DNA of 64,000 nt from Schistocerca nitens (lineage: Eukaryota; Arthropoda; Insecta; Orthoptera; Acrididae), in contig NC_064623.1 of assembly GCF_023898315.1 (NCBI RefSeq), positions 22,093,640 through 22,157,639 of the forward strand, given 5' to 3'. The notes beneath the pieces were generated by a model. The model saw only the letters and a program-made list of their open reading frames with translations. It was not told the DNA's origin and did no database searches. The first letter of the stretch is position 1, and each line of letters begins with the position of its first letter. Positions 23,820 to 34,504 of this stretch are shown here, piece after piece. Position numbers and translations under genes: made by a program.

Positions 23820-25020
23820 CTGCCACCTACACACAACTGCCAACAGTGTAGGATGCAGAAGTTTAAATAGGAAGTGTTCCTTTCCACTTGAGCTATTCTA
23901 TTGCGCTATCTGTTACTAGAAAACGTCGTTCAGTCCAAAAGAAAAGCTGTAACTGTTTGTCTCTCAGAAGTCAAGACCTGGCCATATGCATAATCTCACA
24001 GTGCTGTGGAATCCAAAAGTTCTGGAGGAATAGTTGCCGAGCTCTGGAGCTGTTGTAGCTACGTGTCAGCTTGTAGCATAGATAAGATGTCGCGAGTTCG
24101 AATACATTCAGTGCTACATTTTTTAAAACGCAATTCTGCTCTCTGCTGAAGTTATCAATCTAATGGAACTTTGAACATAATTCCCTTCACTTCTCAACCC
24201 AAAGTAGTCGCATGTGGAAAAAGGACTAACTACTGTGACATTTTGTTCTATTCAGGTTTAATAGACAGCAGGCAGCAGATGCATCTCGAAGATGTGCAGG
24301 GAGAGCACATCGTGCCATAATATGTCAGAAAAGTATTTTCTACATTAGCCGTCGTGTGGTAGTGATATTTTATTCTTCTTCAAACTTTGTTTGACAGCTT
24401 TAACTCAGAACAAATTTTCTACATGCATGTAATCAATAAACTGCATGTGCATTGTCAGACTGTCATAGGTAACATCAGAGAATTCGCATATATCGTTGAT
24501 GATTAATGTCTCTCTCATGTTTACTATTGTTTTAACAACACTAAAGGAAACCTTACGAAAATTGTGCACTGTATTATAAGAAATGAAATAAAACTAACCA
24601 TGATAACCTTACGACGAAAGTATCTGTACACAAGCATGCCTCTATCGACACGAATTAGTAAAATACTACTCACTTAGATTTTGATTGGGTCTGTGTTTAA
24701 TTGGTATGCTGTGTCATACTCAAGAGGGATGCAAATGTGGCATTTCATAAATATAGTTACGTATTCCTAGAAACCCAAAATTCGCTTGTCAGCAGTGGAA
24801 AGAGGCATTACCTGTTGTGCAGCATTGTAAGTTTTTCAACATTGCACTATGAGCTGAAAGCATTTTCTTGCGATTTCCTTATTGATATTTGATCTGACTG
24901 CTTGTAGCTCTTTCACAGAAGGGATAAAAACGTTACAGTCAGTGAGACCGGAACTGCGAACCGTAACAGACGCTTTTTCACAGGTCAGCACGTTACCACA
25001 GAGCTGGCGAGGAGGTATGG
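23820..25020 (+). repeat. Uncharacterised dispersed repeat, copy B
   Basis: Diverged collinear counterpart of 15780-17880, shorter because it lacks the GC-rich insertion and other segments. It includes a tRNA-like trace at 24055-24115 (box B-like GAGTTCGAATAC) followed by a T-rich run, at the same relative place as in copy A. It ends near GTGAGACCGGAACTGCGAAC (24944), matching GCGAGTCTCGAAAGGCGAAC (17759). No coding capacity. Confidence 0.55.
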
Positions 25021-25560
25021 GTCTTAGCTTCCTATTACGAGGGCAATAGTAACTAGAACTCGTAAACCGCTATTTAAAGGTCGAGAATAGTTGCGATTTC
25101 CACTTGCAACGACTTTCCTGCGCTGAAAACCGTAAATTTTCAATCTTTTGTTACCCTTCAAGCGATAATAACTCAGATTATTCAATGGAAATGACAGGTA
25201 AAATCAAGTGAACTTTGAGGCTTAATTCCGTGCACACCAGGAAGTAACTCGTCGATCACAGAGTTGCCAAACATACGTTGCCTTGTTGCCAAATCTCAGT
25301 TACAGTACCAGCAGGAAGAAGGCGAACCGATGTGATCCTACAGTGGTCTGGGAAGTGACCATAGCTGGTGTCTCCAAGTCGCGGCTGCTACGGCCTGGAA
25401 TACGTAATGCGTCTGATTCGCTTTCTGTAACTAGGTTTAGGGACTGGAGCGTAGTTACTAATAATACTCAGAACTGACTGCAAACTGAGCATCATAAATT
25501 AGCAACTCTCATTGTTGTTTTTATATTTCTTTCGTAAGTGTACTCAAAACTAAGAAAGTC
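25021..25560. other. Gap with no recognised gene
   Basis: No open frame above about 60 codons and no recognised repeat. Confidence 0.4.
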
Positions 25561-25624
25561 ATTCACAGGCGTTTTCGTGCCTCGCCGATAGTCGAACACA
25601 ACATACAAATAAAAATAAAAAAGA

Positions 25625-25738
<114 letters not shown>

Positions 25739-25749
25739 AATAAAAAGCA

Positions 25750-25900
25750 ATGAGAGAGAGTGTAAAAAATTGTTGTAAAAAAATTGAATCATGGTATTTA
25801 AAGAAATCTTTCATTAAAATGACACGTTCCACATCATTACGAAATGTCGTATTCATGATCTATGGAACAAGAGTTAATCTAATGTAATCTAATGTAATCT
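25750..25900 (+). mobile_element. 3' end of a LINE with (TAATGTAATC)n tail
   Basis: ACACGTTCCACATCATTACG followed by GATCTATGGAACAAGAG and a tandem tail AATCTAATGTAATCTAATGT resembles the 3' terminus of CR1/Jockey-type LINEs in insects, whose tails are short tandem repeats. Only the last 150 bases are visible; the upstream part is replaced by the microsatellite region. It directly precedes the LINE at 25901. Confidence 0.5.
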
Positions 25901-25956
25901 TCTCACATCATATTGAAAAGTTTTTTGAAGCAGGTGCTGTCCAGCTATATGGCCTG

Positions 25957-27831
25957 ATGAAAAAAGTCATAGTCATAACAGTGTATAGGTCACCATGTGG
26001 AAACATAGAAGTCTTTTTTGATAAATTAGAATTGTTGCTAAATACTATTTACAAAAAAGAAACTGTGATTATTCTTTGTGGTGATTTCAATATTAATCTT
26101 CTAGTTGAAAGTCAACAAAAAAGGCAATTTTTGGACATATTAAAGAGTTTCAACATGTCACCACACATCAACAATTCAACTAGAATAACAAACACCTCCA
26201 ATAGCCTCATAGATAACATTTTCTCAAATATGTCAGAAACTGACATAGAGGTAACAAACATAGATTTAGGATTGTCTGACCACAATGCTCTCACCATTGA
26301 AATCCCTTTAAGGTCAAAGGAAGATAAAGGTGTAAATAATATTTACAAAAGAAACTTCTCTGTGGACAGCTGTCATCAGTTCATAAGTATCTTAGAAAAT
26401 GAAAATTGGTTAGATGTTATGAAACAGTCAAGTACAGATGAGGCATATAGTGTATTTGCATCGATTTATATGATGAACTTTGAGATGTGTTTTCCAAAGA
26501 AACTGACGAGAGTCAAGTCTACTGGGTACATAAAGTCAAGTTCTTGGATGACTCTTGGAATTAAGAAATCATGTGAAAACATGAAAAAACTGAATTCAGA
26601 GTTGAGGAAGTGTACAAATATTGATTTTATAGAATATGTAAAGAGGTATAGGAAAATATACCGCAGAGTAATTGCAAATGCAAAGTTATTAAGTAATAAT
26701 ATGGAAATAAAACAGTCCAGAAATAAAACTAAAATAGCATGGGAAATTGTGAGAAAAGAAACAGGGGTACCTACCAAAGACAAGGAAATTATTCTAAAAG
26801 ATGAGGAGAATAAAATGGTAGATAAATATGCCATGCCTAATTATATAAATAATTACTTTTTAAATGTACCCCAGACATTAAGCAGGAATCTTGGGGAGCA
26901 GATTAAGATGGAAGCACCCAAGGCAGCCAGCAGTATGATGGCAGTTCCAACAAACGAAAAGGAAGTTTTAAAAGTGATTAAAAGTCTGAAGTCCAAGATG
27001 TCAGCTGGAGTAGATGAGGTGCCAGTAATATTAGTAAAGAAAACAGCTAATCAGATAGCGAAACCATTGGCGCACATAGCAAACTTGTCAATGGCTGAGG
27101 GCGTGTTTCCACAAAAACTGAAAATTTCTAAAGTCATTCCCCTGGTGAAAAAGGGTGATAAACTTAAAATAGAAAACTACAGACCTGTCTCACTCCTCCC
27201 AACTTTCTCTAAAGTTTTAGAGATACTAATGAAATATAGAGTCACACATTATCTTAATATGCACAATCTGATAAACAGTAATCAGCATGGATTTCAAGCT
27301 GGGAGAAGTACCGAAACAGCTGTACTAGAATACACAAAAGAAATAATCACTAAATTGGAAGAGGGAAATAGTGTAGTTGGGATAAATCTAGATTTGTCAA
27401 AAGCCTTTGACACTGTTGACCACAGCATACTTTTGAAAAAGATTGAAGCTATAGGTATCAGAGGACCGGTAAAAAAGTGGTTTGAGTCTTATCTGGAAAA
27501 GAGGATGCAGGTGGTTGAAATTACAGCACCAAATATTAATCAAAAAATTAAACTAAGATCAGATCCAAGGGAGGTCACAGTAGGGGTACCCCAAGGAAGT
27601 GTATTAGGCCCCTTGCTGTTCCTCATTTACATTAATGATATTCAGGTGTCAGAGAGAAAAGCTAGAATCATGTTATTTGCTGATGATACTAGTTTAATAG
27701 TTAGTGATATGAAGCAGTCACTGCACAATACTGTGGACCATGTCCTACAAGATTTACAAAAATGGTTTAGTGCTAACAAGCTAACACTGAATGCAAAAAA
27801 AAAACTAATTATGTGCAATATGGAAAAATAA
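25957..27831 (+). CDS. LINE endonuclease-reverse transcriptase (main part)
   Basis: 624 codons from the first ATG, although the open frame starts upstream. The endonuclease C-terminal half carries IILCGDFNINL (residues about 36-46), INNSTRITNTSNSLIDNIFS and a LSDHNAL block with the catalytic histidine. The reverse transcriptase follows: NYRPVSLLPTFSKVLE (about 406-421), DLSKAFDTVDH (catalytic Asp), GVPQGSVLGPLLFLIYINDI and LFADDTSL with the FADD active site (about residue 570). The frame then slips in an A10 run and ends early; the true continuation lies in the next frame. Both catalytic centres look intact apart from the missing endonuclease N-terminus, so the copy could not make a full active protein. 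Confidence 0.9.
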   Translation: MKKVIVITVYRSPCGNIEVFFDKLELLLNTIYKKETVIILCGDFNINLLVESQQKRQFLDILKSFNMSPHINNSTRITNTSNSLIDNIFSNMSETDIEVTNIDLGLSDHNALTIEIPLRSKEDKGVNNIYKRNFSVDSCHQFISILENENWLDVMKQSSTDEAYSVFASIYMMNFEMCFPKKLTRVKSTGYIKSSSWMTLGIKKSCENMKKLNSELRKCTNIDFIEYVKRYRKIYRRVIANAKLLSNNMEIKQSRNKTKIAWEIVRKETGVPTKDKEIILKDEENKMVDKYAMPNYINNYFLNVPQTLSRNLGEQIKMEAPKAASSMMAVPTNEKEVLKVIKSLKSKMSAGVDEVPVILVKKTANQIAKPLAHIANLSMAEGVFPQKLKISKVIPLVKKGDKLKIENYRPVSLLPTFSKVLEILMKYRVTHYLNMHNLINSNQHGFQAGRSTETAVLEYTKEIITKLEEGNSVVGINLDLSKAFDTVDHSILLKKIEAIGIRGPVKKWFESYLEKRMQVVEITAPNINQKIKLRSDPREVTVGVPQGSVLGPLLFLIYINDIQVSERKARIMLFADDTSLIVSDMKQSLHNTVDHVLQDLQKWFSANKLTLNAKKKLIMCNMEK

Positions 27832-28502
27832 GTGAACAGGACGACCTAAATCCCACCATGGAGGGCAAACAACTTGAAAGAGTACAGTGTGCAAAATTCC
27901 TGGGTATGCACATTGATGAGAAGATTAATTGGAAGGACCATGTGGTGAACTTAGCACTAAAACTAAATTCAGCATGTTTTGTGCTTAGAATAATATCAAG
28001 AGTTTGTAGTAATGACTGTACCAGATTAGTATATTTTGGCTATTTTCAGTCCATTGCATCCTATGGGATAGTATTCTGGGGAAAAACAAATTGTCGTCTA
28101 AATGAGATTTTCAAATTGCAAAAACGTGCTATTCGGATAATGACCCACAGCCCACCTCAAACACATTGTAGACCCCTTTTTAAAGCATTAAAAATTTTAA
28201 CAATTCCATCATTATACATTCTGAAATGTCTGTTGGTGATCAAAAGAAATCAGGACAAAATGAAAACCAATACAGACTTCCATAATTACGACACACGGCA
28301 ATGTAAAGATCTCCACATACAAGCTGTAACAAGGACCCGAAGCCAGAAACATGTATGTAATCAAGGCATCAAACTTTTTAATGCACTACCAAAACATATC
28401 AAAGAGCTGGAAAATGAGGATAAATTTAAAACTGTTCTAAAGACCCACATGCTTGACAAATGCTATTACAGCATAAGTGAATATCTCTGCCCAACTGTAT
28501 AA
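27813..28502 (+). CDS. LINE reverse transcriptase C-terminal part
   Basis: Continuation of the preceding LINE protein in the +1 frame after the A10 slip. It carries the conserved thumb-region block CAKFLGMHIDEKINW, then SYGIVFWG, KLQKRAIRIMTHSPPQTHCRPLF and a C-terminus ending in HIKELENEDKFKTVLKTHML. These blocks are typical of CR1/Jockey-type elements. The stop at 28500-28502 lies about 210 bases before the tail. One inserted or deleted A separates it from the upstream frame. Confidence 0.9.
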   Translation: MQYGKISEQDDLNPTMEGKQLERVQCAKFLGMHIDEKINWKDHVVNLALKLNSACFVLRIISRVCSNDCTRLVYFGYFQSIASYGIVFWGKTNCRLNEIFKLQKRAIRIMTHSPPQTHCRPLFKALKILTIPSLYILKCLLVIKRNQDKMKTNTDFHNYDTRQCKDLHIQAVTRTRSQKHVCNQGIKLFNALPKHIKELENEDKFKTVLKTHMLDKCYYSISEYLCPTV

Positions 28503-28754
28503 AATATATTTTTAAGTTAAAGTGACAAATAAAATTACATCAGTGCATAATAAATTATGTTATAAAAACACTTATTAGTTGTATATTGTATTAAACATAA
28601 GATAGATTAATATGAATTCAGCACAGATACAAATTTTGTAAAGATATTATATAGTTGTTAAAATGTACCCTGACAAATCCTATATCACAAATGTGATCAT
28701 TGGGATGATAATAAATAAATAAATAAATAAATCAATAAATTAGCCATGAAGAGT

Positions 28755-29340
28755 CATGAATTACCGAAATTTTTGCCAATACCAGTAACCAAATCTAAAC
28801 TTGACAATAAAAGACGACAATTTTTGTAATAAACCGTGACTCCTATCAAGACCCTTTCGTCCCTGTTATCTAACCACGAAAGATGTCTGATATACCTCCA
28901 TTCTGAAGTAACAAAGTGTGCATGCATTTAAAGATGAAGTGCATGATGTGAAGTTCTGTGACGGAGATACGAACCCAACACGTAATCCGATTGTTAACTA
29001 AGAAAAATCAAATGTTACGTATCGGTTTTTCTTACGAGCCGCTAGGTGTCTGAATCTAAAATAAGGATACAAACTTTTGTGCCTAAGCGACAATCGAACT
29101 GCACACCTACCGTGCATCCACGAATATAGCTTAAGTATCAGTTGCTTACTCATGAACAGTAAGATGTGTGCGTGTTTGACCAGAAATAAGGACACCTGTT
29201 GCGATTCTTGGCAACACATGAACAGACATTGAAATTGCGCGTTAATTTTCACTAGCAGATGGGTGTGCACTTGATAAAGCTAGAAATGAAATTATGAATA
29301 TTTTTGTACTGGATCAGGTTTCAGACCCACATACTTACCT
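28755..29340 (-). repeat. Array of tRNA-like units (array 2)
   Basis: Diverged counterpart of array 1. Box B-complement-like motifs occur near 28970 (GATACGAACCCAAC) and 29090 (GACAATCGAACTGC), with weaker ones near 28833 and 29200, again about 120-130 bases apart. Shared linker blocks include GAGCCGCTAGGTGTCTGAAT and GCAGATGGGTGTGCACTTGA. It is separated from array 1 by other repeats and the young LINE. Confidence 0.5.
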
Positions 29341-29574
29341 TTGGAGGAGACCTAGAGAAGATTGCAGTCTTGGGAAAAGGAACGAAATGACTGAACTACT
29401 GTTCCGAGAGAGTCAGATCCTCGACAGAGGAGATACGAATTCGAATCACAGTCCAGCACCAAATTTTTAAACATCTCTAGTTCAATCAAGTACAAGTAAA
29501 ATAACAGCCCTGTCCCTTTAAATGGCTATCGGTTCATCAAATAAAATAAAATTTTCTAATGTAAGTAAGCTTAC

Positions 29575-29815
29575 TGGCGACTGTATTTCTGGTTACCATG
29601 ACTTCCGCTGTGTCATTTCCCAACGTAAACCGGCTCTGCCTAGTTGGTAATGAAGGAACGTGATGTTTAATGCGGATTCTGGATTATAACGTCTTTCTCT
29701 TGAGGTTACCAGAGGTAAAATAAATCTGTTTGTGCCTCTTAAAAGTAAATGCCTGAACCCACGCATTGCACCTGTGATAGTTCGTTCCACCAGACCATTG
29801 TGGCCACATTACCCA
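29575..29815 (-). repeat. Counterpart of the 23390-23640 block
   Basis: TTGGTAATGAAGGAACGTGA at about 29643 and CCACCAGACCATTG at about 29787 sit in the same order as TTGGTAAAGAAGGAATATCA and CCAACAGACCACG in the 23.4 kb block. Similarity is weak but collinear, and it follows array 2 as that block follows array 1. Confidence 0.4.
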
Positions 29816-30122
29816 GCCCCAGGAGTGTGCTGTAACGGATGATGTGCTTAGCTTACAAAATTAGTCACCGGTGGAAAAAATGCGAGTCTATTAAATGGTC
29901 ATGTAGAAGCAAGCTTCTGACGCAGAGATTATGCTATTCTCATGTCAGCAGGATGTAAAGACTTTTCTAGGCATCATAGGCTGGATGTGAAGCCATTTTG
30001 ATTTTTCACAAATTCAACAAATTTCTTAGTCCGAGAAAATCCACTGTGAAGCGTGAAGTTGCCGGATAATTCGATTATTACTGTTATTATTAATATCATT
30101 TTATTCATACCGCCGCTGGAAC

Positions 30123-30303
30123 ACGACCGTAGTCTTCAGGTAAAACGCGAGACCAGCTTATATGACGTCTGGCGACCGAAAGCACATATCGACAAAATTT
30201 TTATCGCCTCTTTCCTCTCGGTGCTGAGGCTATGAGTGTAATTCAAGCGAATCTACAATATCATATTAGCTGGTCTCGCGTTTTACCTCAAGACTACGGT
30301 CGT
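30123..30303. mobile_element. Hairpin element with 43-bp inverted arms (MITE or foldback)
   Basis: The left arm (30123-30165) and right arm (30261-30303) are reverse complements at 41 of 43 positions; each contains AAAACGCGAGACCAGCT or its complement. A 95-base loop lies between. The shape and length (181 bases) fit a short non-autonomous DNA transposon or foldback element. I found no clear target duplication, so the superfamily is unknown. Confidence 0.75.
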
Positions 30304-30309
30304 AGTCAA

Positions 30310-31660
30310 GAGTAATGTACTAAGACCGGAGTCAAGACCTCCTCTGGGAAGTGCCGCAGTCTGTATGCTGTCAGATCGAGCATATTGCCGGACATAGATT
30401 TCTGAGAGGAGCACGACTGTATTGTCCACCTTACGTGAACGACTCGGCGGTCAATGTTTTGGTCTGAGACTGTATCTACAACACATATTGCACACTGAAG
30501 ACCCAGAAGAATTTTAAAAAAAAGTAGTTTATGAGAGCAACGTTAACCATAGCGTTCAAAGTATCCATAGTATTGTATACGTGTGTGTAAACGCCTTCCA
30601 ATGACCACTCAAGGAAGACAAGGATACACAGTCTAGCTTCAATATTACAAATACGCCTCAGTTTGTGGATGAACTCAGACTTAGGTTGATAATAATTTTG
30701 AAAATTTAGCAGCACTGTACCCATTGGTGTTAAACTCGTTTTCAACCAATGATTCCCATAGCTACAGGGATACTACTTGTGATACCTCTTTGACAAAATA
30801 CTTAAGCAGTTTTATCAGACGAAAAGATCAACCTGACACAAACTGTGGGAAGTTTGTTTTACAACCTTCGTACCTGGATATTCAGCTTTTTCCTATTTGA
30901 GATATCTGTGAACGTTGCTGCTTAAGACGATTTAAGCAGAAACTAAATTCCCTCAGCTTCGACAATGTTTAAAGAAATCGTCTTATCGGCACTAAATCGT
31001 GGTTTGTGAATTGTTTACCGGCCGTACTCTTCCGTATTTTGCCGGTTGGAAGGCGAAAGCATACTGAAAAATTTCACACAGAAATTACTGTTACAGTGTA
31101 CTTATGGAGCCAAATGAGTGAATTGCGTATTTTCCGGGGAGAAAGAGCACTGGCAAACAGTCTTCGCTACATTAGGTTATTTAAACTGGCGTCACTCTGA
31201 GCTAGAATTTATGGTCACCGACTAAGTGTAAGGTCAACGTTTCGGATGCGAGTTTTGCGACTGTGAAATACTTTCCTACATTATAGAAGCGAATATTAAA
31301 TTTGAACTAATATTGCGAAAATTTTGTACTTGGACAGCTTAGAATGAAAATACTTCTGTTTATTTCAAAGGGAAACAATAGATTTTCTAAAACACTGTCT
31401 GTCATACACAACTTGAAACAGGTCATGTCGACCAAATCATGTGGCAGAACTGACAGCAACGTATATCGGAAGGCAGTAAGATCTCTTGCCTTTTGGTTTG
31501 TCAGTACTCGATAGCCATTTCTAGGCGAAAGTAAATGAAGAAAGGCAGTGCGTTTGTGTTACCAAGTAACGTCTTCGTCAATTACTTTAGTTTTATTGTA
31601 ATCTACGAGTAATTGCTGGTGTTTGATATTAACATGAAAAGGATTCCGTAGGATTGACAA
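30310..31660. other. Gap with no recognised gene
   Basis: Only open frames under 100 codons with no recognisable similarity; base composition like the rest of the region. Confidence 0.45.
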
Positions 31661-31669
31661 TTGACTCTT

Positions 31670-31840
31670 GAGGATTCATACTGCGAAGTAGAAAAGTATT
31701 TTGGCCAGATTAAAATTCCAAAGGTCTCAGGTTCAATCCCCAGTCCATTGTAAACTGTAAGGCCTCTTGTCTGTTCAGATGTTGGAGGAAGGCAATGGCA
31801 TGTCACAAACATTACCATGCCAAGTATAGTATAGTTGTAT
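31670..31840 (+). mobile_element. Possible SINE fragment
   Basis: AAGGTCTCAGGTTCAATCCC looks like a box B context, and the body has GTTGGAGGAAGGCAATGGCA followed by ACATTACCATGCC, a combination I recall from insect tRNA-derived SINEs. The head with box A is not clear and no target duplication was found. Confidence 0.45.
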
Positions 31841-31849
31841 CCAAAACAA

Positions 31850-33742
31850 TATTCAGATTGACAATTGCTGTTCAGCTAAATGAAGATGTTTAGCAACTGT
31901 TCCTGCACATTTTTTGTCTCGTTTCCTAGATGGGTACTATGTGCACACAATGCCTGGGCATCACTTTTGAATCTAGGGCAGTTCCACGAGTCTGGCTTTA
32001 TTTTATCACTTTGATGATAAAGACCTCGAACCATTATACAACAATTTTACTCTATTTCATACATAAACGTAATTTTTGTAATAGTGTATTACATTGGTCT
32101 CATAACACAATAATTCAGCACATCTATTTCCAGAAAAATTGTTATGGAGAGGAATTAATGGGAAACAAAATGATATAGAAGATACATGCCTTAAATATTT
32201 TACTAACTAGATTTTAAAAATGTAATTTTGGGGGATTCTTTTGCAGTAAACTACAAAGGAAGTTGTTAATATGAAGGCTATATTTTAATGGCCTAGCCAA
32301 TCTATCTCAAATTGCAGCACAGCCAACATATACTGAATTATGTGCAATCTCATAAGAGTCAAGGAATGTAAGTCACTCTATTATAATTTTGTCATTCTGG
32401 TACTCCATTTTCATCATTCTAATAGAAAATATTGTTAAAACATACTTCTTGTAACTGCCATGAGACTTCTATTTATCTTTCGAATCTGTATTCGCATGTC
32501 TATTTTCCATAAGAAAGCAACATTTAGGGTTTTCGAGTAATAGGAGACAGCAATAAAAACGTCAGCCTGGGGACCTTAACAATTAAATACATTGAATAAC
32601 AGCTATTGAAATGTATTGGCTCAAGAAACATAGTTCTTCATTGTTGTTACTATATGCCTTTCCAACGCTTTAAATAAAATAGTTTTCAAGGGTAACTAGA
32701 AGATGAAAATTTAGGTGAGGTAACATTTGTTCAGTTCCAGCACTTCTCAAAACAAGAATGAAGCTTTGAAGTAAATGTATTTTTTAACAGAACTGGTAAT
32801 CGGATGGTTTGTCATGGAACAGTCCTCTTAACATTTATAAGGCAGGGTAGGTAGTACTGTACCTTGTTGCTGACAAGTGGTTAAAAAATAGTTTTGCATC
32901 AGTCACATATGTTATATAGCACCATTGAAAGTGAATTGCCTTTGAGAATCCCACACTCACATGAGTGAGCCCAGTTAATGTTTAAGTTGTAGGACAGTTC
33001 TTTCTACCAATTTAATATTTGCATGTCGTGTGAAGTGTTGAGCATCAAATGTTGACCTGCAATGGATGTAGTGGCAGTAGACTGGCTATGAAGAATGTCA
33101 CACAAATCTTGGATGGAATGGGTACTATAAATTGAGAGAAAAGTTAATCATTCTCCTACTAACCTCGAGGGAATTACATGGATTGAAAATGTAGTTAAAA
33201 TGATATATGTGAAAGATTAAGATGTAGGGCTGCTGCACCTTTACAAAACCACCAGGAGGTATTTGCCTTCTATGTATTGTCATCCACATGGAAAGAGTTG
33301 CTATTCTGCAGTACCAGGTATGGGTTCACAATCTCAACATCTCAAACATGTACTCATGAGTGCACCACTGTAGTGTATATTTCAGAGTAGATGTGTGAAA
33401 TTTCGGTACTCGAGCTAATTTTATTGCATCCTGTCTAAGACAAAAATGTAAAATAAGGGAAAAGCAATTGGCTTAAAATACTTCATATAGTTAAATACAG
33501 TGCCATCCCTACAGACAACTGACATGACACCGAATGTAGATTTACTTGCAGGAACCAAATGTTTGTATTTAAAGCCGTGTTTGGGCATTTCAGTAGCCTT
33601 GGGATTGTACTGGTATGTTAATGCTGAAAATTTACCTACTTCTGTTGTGAGATGTATAAATTTTACAGTAACTTTTCCCTCATGTGTTACTGATTTGTTA
33701 TTGCACTAAACGTATCAAAAAGATGTAAACCTATTATGATCC

Positions 33743-33825
<83 letters not shown>

Positions 33826-34120
33826 TAATAGATGTCTAACACATTTATATACTTTTGATCTTCTTTACCTGTTTTACAGCTAAGTTCAGAAACGGATACC
33901 AGGACTGATTTGGATTAGTACCAATTTGGAGAGTGAATACATTACAATGTTGTAAAATCGAAAATGTGGACCACAGACCAAGAGTCGACTTATCACAAAT
34001 GTGCTGCTAGTGTCCCTGTGTGCTATGAACAGCTTTGTTGTTATTGTCATTATGCAGAGTAAGCACTGTGAAGCCCAGAAACTGCAACTGGCTATTCATA
34101 TTCTACTTTAGCAATGAATG
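31850..34120. other. Gap with no recognised gene
   Basis: Low-complexity AT-rich sequence apart from the CA microsatellite at 33743-33824. No recognisable coding segment. Confidence 0.45.
33743..33824. repeat. (CA)n microsatellite
   Basis: About 40 uninterrupted CA units. Confidence 0.97.
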
Positions 34121-34124
34121 TAGC

Positions 34125-34410
34125 CATGTGGCGAGTTAACAATGACACTTAAGAAAAAATGCAAATCTTACTCTATAATATTAATGTAGATAGTGTCATC
34201 TCTAGCCATAAACAAATATGTGAAGCATTCAATAACCATCACTGCAACAGCCCCCTACTCCATTGATCAGACATAAAGTTATCACCAGGGACACTTGCTC
34301 GATCCAGTCTCACTAGCTGATATCTTCAGTATTATAAAACTGAAAACAAATTCTCATATGGTTTTGATGGCAAATGATAATCTGTCCAGAGAAGTGGATC
34401 AAAACACCAA
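34125..34410 (+). mobile_element. Probable LINE fragment, decayed
   Basis: Short pieces such as SHKQICEAFNNHHC (about 34205-34246) and SLADIFSIIKLKTNS (34307-34351) follow the order found just before the reverse transcriptase core of CR1/Jockey-type LINEs. The frame is broken and neither end is defined. Confidence 0.4.
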
Positions 34411-34504
34411 AATGCTTTGCACATTCACACTCATATTTCATTCAATTTTGAGGCATCTCAGATCAAGAAATGATCTGTATATAAAGAACAGAGCAGTGTA
34501 AGGC

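Larger units (their letters stand above)
25901..28740 (+). mobile_element. CR1/Jockey-type LINE, 5'-truncated, nearly intact
   Basis: A non-LTR retrotransposon that would copy itself by target-primed reverse transcription. The copy begins inside the endonuclease: the frame is open from 25901 with SHHIEKFFEAGAVQLYGL before the first ATG. It carries endonuclease, reverse transcriptase and a C-terminal domain, and ends with a (AAAT)n tail at 28712-28740. The only clear lesion in the coding part is a slip in a run of ten A at 27795-27804. Good preservation marks a recent insertion. It begins just after the tandem tail of another LINE. The clade within CR1/Jockey was not resolved. Confidence 0.9.
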
